Positions 8,217-15,756 of a stretch of 64,000 nucleotides of DNA are shown in pieces. The stretch comes from an uncultured Collinsella sp. (GTDB taxonomy: Bacteria; Actinomycetota; Coriobacteriia; Coriobacteriales; Coriobacteriaceae): contig CALEBN010000027.1 in NCBI GenBank assembly GCA_937943045.1, positions 1-64,000 of the forward strand, given 5' to 3'. Made by a program: the position numbers and the translations under genes. Within the stretch, counting starts at the first letter, position 1. Each line of letters begins with the position of its first letter. The notes under the pieces were generated by a model. The model was not told where the DNA came from, made no database searches, and saw only the letters and a program-made list of their open reading frames with translations.

Positions 8217-8469
8217 GATGTTCCTTTCGATGTGTGGCGCGCATGGGCGCGTGATTGCCAAATGTGCTGGTCAGGAGCCGATTTTGGATTGGTTATCGGA
8301 GGCACTGCTTGGGGTTCAAGCAATTCCAAAACCGGCTGCTCGACCAGTCATGTAGGGAATGCCAGACAAAACCGGAATGGGACTGGTGGTTTTGCCCGGC
8401 CGGAGGAATCGGGGAGCGGGCCGCAGGGGTATGGGATTGGAAAGCTGCGGCCCGCGGAATGGAGACGGA
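8217..8469. other. Non-coding eda-kdgK spacer with hairpins
   Basis: The 250-base spacer holds two imperfect inverted repeats. CTGGTCAGGAGCCGATTTTGG (from about 8258) pairs with a near-reverse complement ending at about 8350, and GCGGGCCGCAG near 8417 faces CTGCGGCCCGC near 8447. Neither is followed by a U-run on the minus strand, so these may be processing or attenuation structures rather than simple terminators. Confidence 0.35.
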
Positions 8470-9504
8470 CTAGCGCGCGACGCGGGTGCCACCGTCGGCG
8501 GCGGATGCCACGGCTGCGATCTCGCCTGCGGTCACCAAGTTGGAATCGCCTTTGATGGTGAGCTTGAGGATCGAGGCTGCAATCGCGTAGTTGACGGCGT
8601 CCTGCGGGTCAAAGTCGTTGATGAGGGCATGGACGAGGCCGGCGTTGAAAGCGTCGCCGGCGGCAACGCCCTCGAGCACGTGCACGTCGTGAGCAGGGGA
8701 GAACCAGTGCTCGCCGCTCTCGGCGTCAAAGAGCATGCCCATCCAGATGGAGCGCTCGACGCAGGAGATGTTGCGGACGACCGAGGCGACCTTCTTGCAA
8801 CCGTACTCGGCGCAGATCTGACGGGCCATCTCGACGTAGGTGTCACGCTCCTCGATGCCGTGGGCGAGGGAGCCGGAGACGCAGGTCATGCCAAGGCCGG
8901 CAGGCGCATCCTCGTCGTTGGCGATGCAGATGTCGACGAGCGGCAGGAGTTCCTTCATGGTGGCCTGCGACTTCTCGGGCGACCACATCTTGCCGCGATA
9001 ATTCACGTCGCACACGGTCGTGATGCCCTTGGCGCGGCAGGCGGTGAGGGCATCCTTGCAGGCGGCGGCCATCTCATCGGAGACGGCGGGGGTCACGCCG
9101 GAGAAATAGAAGACATCGATGCCCTTGAGGATCTCGTCCCAGTTAAAGACGTCGCGCTTGGCCATGTTGATGGCAGAGTACTTGCGGTCGTAGACGCAAC
9201 CGTTACCGCGCTGCGAGGCGCCGACCTCAAACACATAGGAGCCAAGACGGTCGCCCTGACGCACGACGCGCGTTGTGTCGACGCCGTAGGCCTTCAGCGA
9301 GCGCAGCGCGCACTCGCCTAGGCGGTTGGCCGGGACAACGGATACGTAAGCGGCCTTGTCGCCTTGGTAGGCTAGGGAAAGGGCGGTGTTGGCCTCGGCG
9401 CCACCGTAGCGGACGTCAAACTCGGTTGCCTGCTCAATACGCAGGTGGTCTTTGGGCGAGAGTCTCATCATGATCTCGCCGAAGGTAAGAACCGTTTTAC
9501 CCAT
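8470..9504 (-). CDS. kdgK: 2-keto-3-deoxygluconate kinase (PfkB family)
   Basis: The 344-residue protein has the N-terminal PfkB signature (FDVRYGGAEANTALSLA) and the C-terminal ATP/anion-hole motif GVAAGDAFNAGLVHAL with its catalytic aspartate. The opening LTFGEIMMRLSP is typical of KDG kinases. It phosphorylates 2-keto-3-deoxygluconate to KDPG, the substrate of the downstream aldolase. The ATG at 9504 follows AAAGGAGC. Two LacI-type operator candidates (9609-9635) lie in the divergent promoter shared with the LacI gene, so induction by a sugar acid or KDG is likely. Confidence 0.92.
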   Translation of the reverse strand: MGKTVLTFGEIMMRLSPKDHLRIEQATEFDVRYGGAEANTALSLAYQGDKAAYVSVVPANRLGECALRSLKAYGVDTTRVVRQGDRLGSYVFEVGASQRGNGCVYDRKYSAINMAKRDVFNWDEILKGIDVFYFSGVTPAVSDEMAAACKDALTACRAKGITTVCDVNYRGKMWSPEKSQATMKELLPLVDICIANDEDAPAGLGMTCVSGSLAHGIEERDTYVEMARQICAEYGCKKVASVVRNISCVERSIWMGMLFDAESGEHWFSPAHDVHVLEGVAAGDAFNAGLVHALINDFDPQDAVNYAIAASILKLTIKGDSNLVTAGEIAAVASAADGGTRVAR

Positions 9505-9546
9505 GGTCGCGCAGCTCCTTTTACTCGTGCGTACACCTTTGATATG

Positions 9547-9604
9547 GCGTTGGCACGCAGGTGCCAAGACGGTAGGGTGCGTCTTTGCACCTGCGTGCCA
9601 ACGC
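9547..9604. repeat. Long inverted repeat in the kdgK/LacI intergenic region
   Basis: GCGTTGGCACGCAGGTGC at 9547-9564 is the exact reverse complement of 9587-9604. Including the next bases (AAGACG facing CGTCTT) about 24 of 25 positions pair, leaving a loop of under 10 bases. No U-run follows on either strand. It lies in the 5' leader or promoter of kdgK. Confidence 0.55.
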
Positions 9605-9608
9605 TCGC

Positions 9609-9654
9609 CGAAATCGGTTTACGAAATCGGTTTCGTTTCGAGTTGTAGTATACT
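9609..9654. promoter_or_regulatory. Tandem LacI-type operators and LacI gene promoter
   Basis: CGAAATCGGTTT at 9609-9620 and CGAAATCGGTTTCG at 9622-9635 are two quasi-palindromes with central CG, the classic LacI-family operator form, 13 bases apart. A -10-like TATACT (9649-9654) for the rightward LacI gene follows directly. This suggests autoregulation and control of divergent kdgK. Confidence 0.55.
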
Positions 9655-9738
9655 CACCTACAGCGTTTTGCAACCGAGATTTTTAAAAAAATGCCTAAAA
9701 TGGCTCAGACCGCCGACAATTGGGAAACGGGGTGCGTT

Positions 9739-10761
9739 ATGGCGCAGATGAGAATCAAGGACATTGCCGCCGAGGCGGGCGTGAGCCCGGCCACGGTCTC
9801 GCGCTATCTCAACAACCGCCCCGGGCAAATGACCGAGGAGACCCGTGCTCGCATCGCCGAGGTCATCGAGCGCACCGGCTATCGCCCACGTGCTGCCGCG
9901 CGCAATCTGCGCAGCTCGCGTACCAACCTCATCGGTGTGATCCTGGCCGACATCGCCAACCCGTTCTCGAGCGCCATGCTTGAAGGACTTTCCGCCAGCG
10001 CCGCCGCGCGCGGCTGCTCGCTCATGACGGCCATTAGCGGCAACGACCCCGCTAAGGAGGCCGAGTCGCTCGCCAGACTTATCGATGCTGACGTGGACGG
10101 CCTGGTCGTCAACACCTGCGGAGGCAACGACAAGGCGATCGCCGCGGCCGCGGGGCGCCTGCCCGTTGTGCTGCTCGACCGCGACGTTGCCGACGGCGGT
10201 GTCGATCTGGTGACATCTAACAACCGTGAGCTGGTCGCCGGCCTGGTAGACGCCTTGACCGCCGCTGGCAGCGAGCGCCTGTGCCTGCTCACCGAGGCAA
10301 GCGACGACAGCCCCGTGCGTCGCAAGCGCGCCGAGGCCTTTACCGACGAGCTTTTGCACCGCGGCCTTGCCGGCGAGGTCGTCACCCTGGCCGACGGGGG
10401 CGCCACGGGCGTCGGCCGCCTGGACGAGACCATCCGCGGCTATGCAGGCAAAAAGCTCGGCCTCATTGCCGTCAACGGCTTGGTCTTCCTGCGTTTGACC
10501 GGGGCGCTGGCGCAGCTTGGTCCCTCGCTGCCGGCTGGTCTTAAGATCGCGACATTTGACGATTATCCCTGGAACCACGTGCTCTTTGGCGGTGTGACCA
10601 CGGCCGCGCAAGACACCCTTACCATCGCCGAGCGCGTGGTCGAGCGCCTGTCCGAGCGCATCGACGTCGTCACCACCACGGTGGGCGAGGCCGCAAAGCT
10701 CGCCCCCAAGCGTATCGAGGTCCCCGGCCACATCGAACACCGCGCTTCGACCTCGCGCTAG
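9739..10761 (+). CDS. LacI-family transcriptional regulator
   Basis: The 340-residue regulator has the N-terminal LacI helix-turn-helix and hinge (IKDIAAEAGVSPATVSRYLNN, residues about 5-25), followed by a periplasmic-binding-protein-like sensor domain (LIGVILADIANPFSSAMLEGL...). The organisation resembles KdgR-type LacI regulators of ketodeoxygluconate genes, and it is divergent from kdgK. ATG at 9739 has a GGGG stretch upstream; ATG at 9748 is possible. The sensed ligand is not known but KDG or KDPG is a reasonable guess from context. Confidence 0.88.
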   Translation: MAQMRIKDIAAEAGVSPATVSRYLNNRPGQMTEETRARIAEVIERTGYRPRAAARNLRSSRTNLIGVILADIANPFSSAMLEGLSASAAARGCSLMTAISGNDPAKEAESLARLIDADVDGLVVNTCGGNDKAIAAAAGRLPVVLLDRDVADGGVDLVTSNNRELVAGLVDALTAAGSERLCLLTEASDDSPVRRKRAEAFTDELLHRGLAGEVVTLADGGATGVGRLDETIRGYAGKKLGLIAVNGLVFLRLTGALAQLGPSLPAGLKIATFDDYPWNHVLFGGVTTAAQDTLTIAERVVERLSERIDVVTTTVGEAAKLAPKRIEVPGHIEHRASTSR

Positions 10762-10762
10762 T

Positions 10763-10794
10763 CTGTATGATAATATATAGACAATGTCATACAG
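10763..10794. promoter_or_regulatory. Promoter/operator of the MNT-HEPN pair
   Basis: CTGTATGA at 10763-10770 is exactly inverted as TCATACAG at 10787-10794. The left half merges with a -10-like TATGATAAT and the right half overlaps the AGGAGGT ribosome-binding site of the antitoxin. A dimeric ribbon-helix-helix repressor bound here would block both promoter and translation start. This suits the DinJ-like head of the encoded antitoxin. Confidence 0.55.
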
Positions 10795-10803
10795 GAGGTA
10801 TCC

Positions 10804-11298
10804 ATGGCTGCGTCTGTGCTGAGTGTGCGAGTGGACTCGTCAATTAAAGACTCATTTGCCGAACTGTGCGAAGAGCTTGGCATGACTTCGTCTGTTGCGG
10901 TCAATATGTTTATGAGGCAGATGCTGCGCGAGCGCTCTCTGCCGTTTGTTCCTTCACTTGGTAAAAGCTCTGCGAGCGAAAGCGCCGCGGCGGGCATTTT
11001 GGATACTGCCCAGATTGAGTCCGCCGTCCGCGAGGCAGCCAGCACGATTCCCGCCATCAAAACCGTGATTCTATTTGGTTCGTATGCCCGTGGCGAGGCG
11101 CATGCCGATAGTGATATTGACTTGCGTCTCGAAGTCGATCGCGAGCAGGGCTTTGGTCTTTTTGCGCTGTCGGCGTTTGGCGAGGCGGTGCGCAAAGAAA
11201 CCGGGAGGCAGGTTGATCTCGTCTCTAGTGATCATCTTGATGACGAACTTGCCGCGGTAATCGAGCGCGAAGGAGTGATCCTTTATGATCGCGCGTAA
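10804..11298 (+). CDS. DinJ/RelB-like domain fused to MNT nucleotidyltransferase (antitoxin)
   Basis: Two domains are visible in 164 residues. Residues about 1-50 look like a RelB/DinJ ribbon-helix-helix antitoxin (beta strand VLSVRVDSSIK, two helices, then the family-typical RERSLPF). Residues about 70-164 form a minimal nucleotidyltransferase with GSYARGEAHADSDID (G92-S93-X10-D104-X-D106, the exact GSX10DXD pattern) and a third aspartate near 138. MNT proteins of the MntA type neutralise their HEPN partner by adding AMP to it. The HEPN gene overlaps by 14 bases, so the two are translationally coupled. The extra DNA-binding head is unusual: it would give the enzyme antitoxin its own repressor. 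The start follows a strong AGGAGGT. Confidence 0.85.
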   Translation: MAASVLSVRVDSSIKDSFAELCEELGMTSSVAVNMFMRQMLRERSLPFVPSLGKSSASESAAAGILDTAQIESAVREAASTIPAIKTVILFGSYARGEAHADSDIDLRLEVDREQGFGLFALSAFGEAVRKETGRQVDLVSSDHLDDELAAVIEREGVILYDRA

Positions 11299-11656
11299 GT
11301 CAGACAGCCTTCGCGCCCAAGAGGTTTTGGAGGCCATCTCCGAAACGAACGAGCGCATCAAGGCTTTTGATATCACCGAGGACCAGTTTCTGCATGCGAA
11401 TGACGTGCGGACGAGGGCGTTGGCGGACTCCCTTTTGATGTGTGCGCTTAGGGTGACGGAAGAAGCGGGCAAATTGTCGGAACGCTCGCAGCGGCTTCAT
11501 CCCGAAATTGAATGGCGTGGAATTATCGGCATGAGAAATTATCTTGCGCATGATTACGGCAATGTCGACCGCTCGGTTGTTTGGGATGCAGTGACGATGG
11601 AGTTCCCTGCGCTGGAACGAGCCTGTAGACAAATTGTCTCCGAATCTGAACGCTAG
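11285..11656 (+). CDS. HEPN-domain toxin (HepT/DUF86 family)
   Basis: The 123-residue all-helical protein carries the HEPN active-site motif RX4HXY (R84, H89, Y91 in RNYLAHDY). In the studied MntA-HepT pair this arginine and histidine cleave RNA and the tyrosine is the site AMPylated by the antitoxin. It overlaps the MNT gene by 14 bases. Family members act as RNases that slow growth and sometimes block phage. Length is normal for the family and no truncation is seen. Confidence 0.87.
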   Translation: MIARKSDSLRAQEVLEAISETNERIKAFDITEDQFLHANDVRTRALADSLLMCALRVTEEAGKLSERSQRLHPEIEWRGIIGMRNYLAHDYGNVDRSVVWDAVTMEFPALERACRQIVSESER

Positions 11657-11730
11657 CCGCTCGTTCGCAACCGCCTGCTCGCGCACGTTTTTTGAGCGCT
11701 TGATACGCTTTAACCCTGCGGAAACATTTT

Positions 11731-11751
11731 TCTGCGATAGTATCTGCGATA
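11731..11751 (+). promoter_or_regulatory. Direct repeat in the glnA-like promoter region
   Basis: TCTGCGATA occurs twice, 12 bases apart, about 45 bases upstream of the start codon and next to -10-like TATAG. It could be a regulator site; the neighbouring orphan OmpR-type regulator is a candidate, since such proteins bind direct repeats at about 11-base spacing. Confidence 0.3.
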
Positions 11752-11790
11752 TAGACCAGTCGAAACCCGCCCGAAAGAAAGGGGAGCGAC

Positions 11791-13128
11791 ATGAACCAGC
11801 AGAACATCGATTACGTACTCCGCTCCGTAGAGCAGCGTGACATCCGCTTTGTGCGTCTGTGGTTTGTCGACATTCTCGGCCGCCTCAAGAACTTTGCCAT
11901 TAGCCCCGAGGACCTCGAGGTCGCTTTTGAGGAGGGTATTGGCTTTGACGGCTCCGCCATCGAGGGCTTTGCTACGCCCGAGGAAGCCGACATGCTGGCG
12001 TTCCCCGATGCTTCGACCTTCCAGATCCTGCCGTGGCGCCCGAGCCACAACGGCGTCGCCCGCGTGTTCTGCGACGTGTGCACCCCCGACCGTAAGCCCT
12101 TCGCCGGCGATCCGCGCGATGCCCTGCGCCGCATGTTCCGCAAGGCCGAGAAGGCTGGCTACCTGCTCAACGTGGGCGCCGAGCTGGAGTATTACTACTT
12201 CCCCGACGAGCACACCCCCGAGCCGCTCGACAACGTGGGCTACTTCGATCTTTCGGTGAGCGATGCCGCCCGCGACCTGCGCCGCAACACGGTCCTCACG
12301 CTCGAGAAGATGTCCGTGCCCGTGGAGTACACCTTCCACGCCGCCGGTCGCTCGCAGCACGGCATGAGCCTGCGCCACGCCGAGGCCCTGAGCATGTCCG
12401 ACGCCATCACCACGGCCAAACTCATCATTAAGCAGCAGGCCTACGAGAGCGGTTGCCACGCCTCCTTTATGCCCAAGCCGTTGGCGGGCGAGGACGGCAG
12501 CGCCATGTTCCTGTGCCAGTCGCTATTCGACCACGACGGCAACAACGTCTTTTGGGGCGAGGACGACGAGAAGTATCACCTCTCCGATATCGCCAAGCAC
12601 TACATGGCCGGCATTCTGGCACACGCGCGCGAGATCAGCGCCATCACCAACCCCACGGTCAACTCGTATAAGCGCATCACCACGGGCGGCGATTCCGTGC
12701 CGCAGTACGCCACGTGGGGCCTGCGCAACCGCGCGAGCATGGTCCGCATCCCGGTCTACAAGCCCGGCAAGCAGCTGTCCACGCGCATCGAGCTTCGCAG
12801 CCCCGATCCCATGGCCAACCCGTACCTGGTCAATGCCGTCACGCTGGCGGCTGGTCTGGACGGCATCGAGCGCAAACTGGAGCTCCCGCCCGAGGCCACG
12901 GCCGAGACGCTCAAGCTTACCGACCGCCAGATGGTCGAGGCCGGCTACACGCCGCTGCCGCGCTCGCTCAAAGAGGCGCTCGACGTGTTTGAGGACTCGC
13001 AGTTTATGAAGGATGCCCTCGGCGAGCACATCCACAGCTTCTTCCTTAAAAAGAAGCGCGACGAGTGGCATAAGTTTGAGTCTACGATCACCGAGTGGGA
13101 GATCAAGCACTACCTGGCGAACTCCTAA
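11791..13128 (+). CDS. glnA: Glutamine synthetase-like protein, GSI-alpha type, with replaced catalytic residues
   Basis: The 445-residue protein aligns end to end with class I-alpha glutamine synthetases: DILGRLKNF, GFDGSAIEGF, the ELE metal pair at 131-133, FMPKPL, NPTVNSYKR, ELRSPDP at 334-340 and a C-terminal GEHIHSFFLKKKRDEW. However, several normally invariant positions differ. The HHEV...QHE block reads FHAAGRSQHG, so two metal-binding glutamates become A184 and G191. The GSGMH histidine becomes F240. The flap PGYEAP becomes TGGDSVP, losing the catalytic glutamate. I therefore doubt standard synthetase activity; a regulatory or altered-substrate role is possible. The start follows AAAGGGGAGCGAC. 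It is followed 50 bases later by a response regulator gene. Confidence 0.85.
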   Translation: MNQQNIDYVLRSVEQRDIRFVRLWFVDILGRLKNFAISPEDLEVAFEEGIGFDGSAIEGFATPEEADMLAFPDASTFQILPWRPSHNGVARVFCDVCTPDRKPFAGDPRDALRRMFRKAEKAGYLLNVGAELEYYYFPDEHTPEPLDNVGYFDLSVSDAARDLRRNTVLTLEKMSVPVEYTFHAAGRSQHGMSLRHAEALSMSDAITTAKLIIKQQAYESGCHASFMPKPLAGEDGSAMFLCQSLFDHDGNNVFWGEDDEKYHLSDIAKHYMAGILAHAREISAITNPTVNSYKRITTGGDSVPQYATWGLRNRASMVRIPVYKPGKQLSTRIELRSPDPMANPYLVNAVTLAAGLDGIERKLELPPEATAETLKLTDRQMVEAGYTPLPRSLKEALDVFEDSQFMKDALGEHIHSFFLKKKRDEWHKFESTITEWEIKHYLANS

Positions 13129-13178
13129 TCGCGCTGGCTTGTTCCAGTACGATTGAGCTCATTTCTTTGGAGGCCGAT

Positions 13179-13841
13179 ATGTCCGAAAAGAGTGCCCTGT
13201 TCATGGCGCGCACGACGCGCTTCCACGAGTTTGCCCGCAGCTTGACGACCACCCTGGGTGTCGAGGTGAGCCTGGCAACCCCCGATTCGCCGACTGCAGC
13301 GCACGACTTTGACCTGCTGATTCTCGATTCCGATGGCATCCGCAGCGACCGCATCGATCAGATTGCCAAGTGGCTTGACGATCGCGGCGGCGTCCCCATG
13401 TTGGTGATCGTCGACGATGAGGCGCTCGGCACCCTGCGCCTGCACAATCACGCGCATGCCGACTTTGTGTGCCCCACGGCGACGCCCAACGAGCTCAAGG
13501 CTCGCGCGCAGCGCTTGATGGGCGAGGAGGAGACCGTTACCGCCGACGATGCGCTCAACATCGATAACCTCGAGATCAACCTGGCTACCTACCAGGTGAC
13601 GCTCGATGGCGAGCCCATCGACCTGACGCTGATGGAGTACTCGCTGCTGAGCTTTTTGGCGACGCATCCCAACCGTGCCTACAGCCGCGAGGTGCTGCTG
13701 CACCGCGTGTGGGGCTTTGAGTACTGCGGCGGCACGCGCACCGTCGACGTGCACATTCGACGCATCCGCTCCAAGGTGGGCCCGCAAATCGCGGCACACA
13801 TCACCACCGTCCGCGGCGTTGGTTATCTGTTTAAGGATTAG
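13179..13841 (+). CDS. Atypical OmpR-family response regulator (GlnR-like)
   Basis: The 220-residue protein has an N-terminal receiver-like domain (about 1-115) and a C-terminal OmpR winged helix (LTLMEYSLLSFLATHPNRAYSREVLLHRVWG...RTVDVHIRRIRSKVG...TVRGVGYLF). The receiver keeps an aspartate in LLILDSDG but lacks the paired N-terminal acidic residues that bind magnesium, so phosphorylation is doubtful. No histidine kinase is nearby. Actinobacterial GlnR is also an orphan, atypical OmpR-type regulator of nitrogen genes, and this gene sits directly behind a glnA homologue; a nitrogen role is inferred from that. ATG at 13179 follows TTTGGAGG. Confidence 0.82.
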   Translation: MSEKSALFMARTTRFHEFARSLTTTLGVEVSLATPDSPTAAHDFDLLILDSDGIRSDRIDQIAKWLDDRGGVPMLVIVDDEALGTLRLHNHAHADFVCPTATPNELKARAQRLMGEEETVTADDALNIDNLEINLATYQVTLDGEPIDLTLMEYSLLSFLATHPNRAYSREVLLHRVWGFEYCGGTRTVDVHIRRIRSKVGPQIAAHITTVRGVGYLFKD

Positions 13842-13846
13842 ATTTC

Positions 13847-13882
13847 CACCACAAAGGGGACAGGCACCATTGTGGTGGTTTT
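13847..13882 (+). terminator. Terminator formed by a CCACCACAA family repeat
   Basis: CCACCACAA (13847-13855) pairs with TTGTGGTGG (13870-13878) around AGGGGACAGGCACC, then TTTTG. It directly follows the regulator stop. Other copies are at 27367, 28952 and 39171, so this repeat family apparently serves as a terminator. A second hairpin, GCAGGCC...GGGCCTGC, follows at 13886-13910. Confidence 0.6.
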
Positions 13883-14047
13883 GCCGCAGGCCGGGTCCTT
13901 TTGGGCCTGCAACAGAACTTAAGCCTTCCTAAAAGATTGCGTTCTCATACACGTTCGCCCGCATATTGGGGTACAACTCAACGTGAACAATGATGGCCCG
14001 CCACATGTTTGGCGGGCCTTTGGGTATTTGACGAAAGGATCGCAGCC

Positions 14048-15508
14048 ATGAGCGAGAACGATTCCCAGCGTCCCCAGGATGCGGGCAACGCTGGCGAGAC
14101 CCAGCAGCAGCCGCGCATGCAGGTGGAGTCGACGCCTGCCGACGGCAACATTCCCTACGTGCAGGCCTACGACACGCAGACCGGCAAGCCGCTGGGCGGC
14201 CAACAGGTCGTGAACAAGCACACGGTGGTCAAGACCAAGACCAAAAAGCTGCCGATCTTTATTACGGCGCTCGCCGGCTGCGCATGCGGTGCCCTGCTGG
14301 TCATCGCGCTCATTATGAGCGGCACGCTCAACATTGGCGGCGGAAAGAATGCCGTGACGGCGGGTGCTTCGGGTTCGTCGACGCAAAAGATTACGATTGA
14401 TTCCGAGGACACCACGCTGGCCGAGGCCGTTTCTGCCAAGGCGTTGCCCTCCGTCGTTTCCATTACCGCCACCTCGAGCGGTAGCCAGGACAATACGCTT
14501 TCGCAGTCTGCCGACGAGTCGGATGGTTCGGGCAGCGTCGGTTCGGGCGTTGTGCTCGATACCGAGGGCCACATCCTCACCAACAACCACGTGGTCGATG
14601 GTTACGACCAGTACGTGGTGACCATGGACGACGGAACCACGTACGAGGCCGAGTTCGTGGGCAACGATGCTTCGAGCGACCTAGCCGTCATCAAACTCAA
14701 GGATGCTGACGCCTCCAAGCTCACGCCGATTGAGATTGGTGATTCCTCCAAGCTCAACGTGGGCGAGTGGGTCATGGCAATCGGCTCGCCGTTCGGCAAC
14801 GAGCAGTCTGTCTCCACGGGTATTGTGTCGGCGCTGTATCGCTCCACGGCCATGAGCTCTACCAGCGGTAACACCATCTACGCCAACATGATCCAGACCG
14901 ATGCCGCCATCAACCCGGGCAACTCCGGTGGCGCGCTCGTCAACGACAACGGCGAACTCGTGGGCATCAACTCGCTCATCGAGAGCTACTCGGGCTCCAG
15001 CTCGGGCGTGGGTTTTGCCATTCCGGTTAACTACGCCAAGGACATTGCCGACCAGATCATCGACGGCAAGACGCCGGTGCATCCGTACCTGGGCGCTACG
15101 CTTTCGAGCGTCAACGCGCTCAACGCCCGCACCAACAAGCTAAGCACTGATAGCGGCGCGTATGTGGCGAGCGTCGTTGAGGATGGCCCTGCTGCCAAGG
15201 CCGGCATCCAGGAGGGCGATGTCATTACCAAGCTGGGCGACGACGAGATTACGAGTGCCGATGGCCTGATCATTGCGCTGCGCAGCCACGAGGTGGGCGA
15301 GAAGGTCGAGATCACGCTCATGCGCGGCAAGGACGAGAAGAAGGTCACGGTTGAGTTGGGCTCTGACGAGGAGCTGCAGAGCCAGCAGCAGGATGACAGC
15401 GCGACCGACACCGGCAACGGCGGTATTACCGACGAGCAGCTGCGCCAGTATCTGGAGGAGCTGCTGGGCCAGCAGGGCCAGGGTCAAGGCTACGGTCAGG
15501 GCTACTAG
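14048..15508 (+). CDS. htrA: HtrA/DegP-type membrane-anchored serine protease
   Basis: The 486-residue protein has a cytoplasmic N-terminal segment, one membrane helix at about 68-91, a trypsin-like domain with catalytic H181 (NNHVV), D211 (SSDLAV) and S293 (NPGNSGGAL), and one C-terminal PDZ domain (about 360-450). The tail is rich in Q and G. HtrA proteases degrade misfolded proteins on the outer face of the membrane. ATG at 14048 follows GAAAGGA; the frame extends upstream to 14009 without a ribosome-binding site. It is a single-gene unit ended by the hairpin at 15534. Confidence 0.93.
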   Translation: MSENDSQRPQDAGNAGETQQQPRMQVESTPADGNIPYVQAYDTQTGKPLGGQQVVNKHTVVKTKTKKLPIFITALAGCACGALLVIALIMSGTLNIGGGKNAVTAGASGSSTQKITIDSEDTTLAEAVSAKALPSVVSITATSSGSQDNTLSQSADESDGSGSVGSGVVLDTEGHILTNNHVVDGYDQYVVTMDDGTTYEAEFVGNDASSDLAVIKLKDADASKLTPIEIGDSSKLNVGEWVMAIGSPFGNEQSVSTGIVSALYRSTAMSSTSGNTIYANMIQTDAAINPGNSGGALVNDNGELVGINSLIESYSGSSSGVGFAIPVNYAKDIADQIIDGKTPVHPYLGATLSSVNALNARTNKLSTDSGAYVASVVEDGPAAKAGIQEGDVITKLGDDEITSADGLIIALRSHEVGEKVEITLMRGKDEKKVTVELGSDEELQSQQQDDSATDTGNGGITDEQLRQYLEELLGQQGQGQGYGQGY

Positions 15509-15533
15509 CGAGCCGTATTGCACATATCGAAGC

Positions 15534-15579
15534 CAGAGGGGCTGTCCCATCAACGCGGGACAGCTCCTCTTTTCTTATT
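15534..15579 (+). terminator. Rho-independent terminator after htrA
   Basis: AGAGGGGCTGTCCC pairs with GGGACAGCTCCTCT, followed by TTTCTTATT. Confidence 0.75.
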
Positions 15580-15756
15580 GATCCGTTGGGGACGGAGGAA
15601 AACGGATCATTTAGAGTTGATAAGAGCATGGTTGGATCGCGCGATCCACCCCGGTCCGTCGACTGCCGATTCGGTGCGGTTTGAGACCGCTATTCGGCCC
15701 CGTTGCGACCGGTGGTACTCTTGTATCCGTTTGAAATCGAGCGAAGGAGTGCCGCT

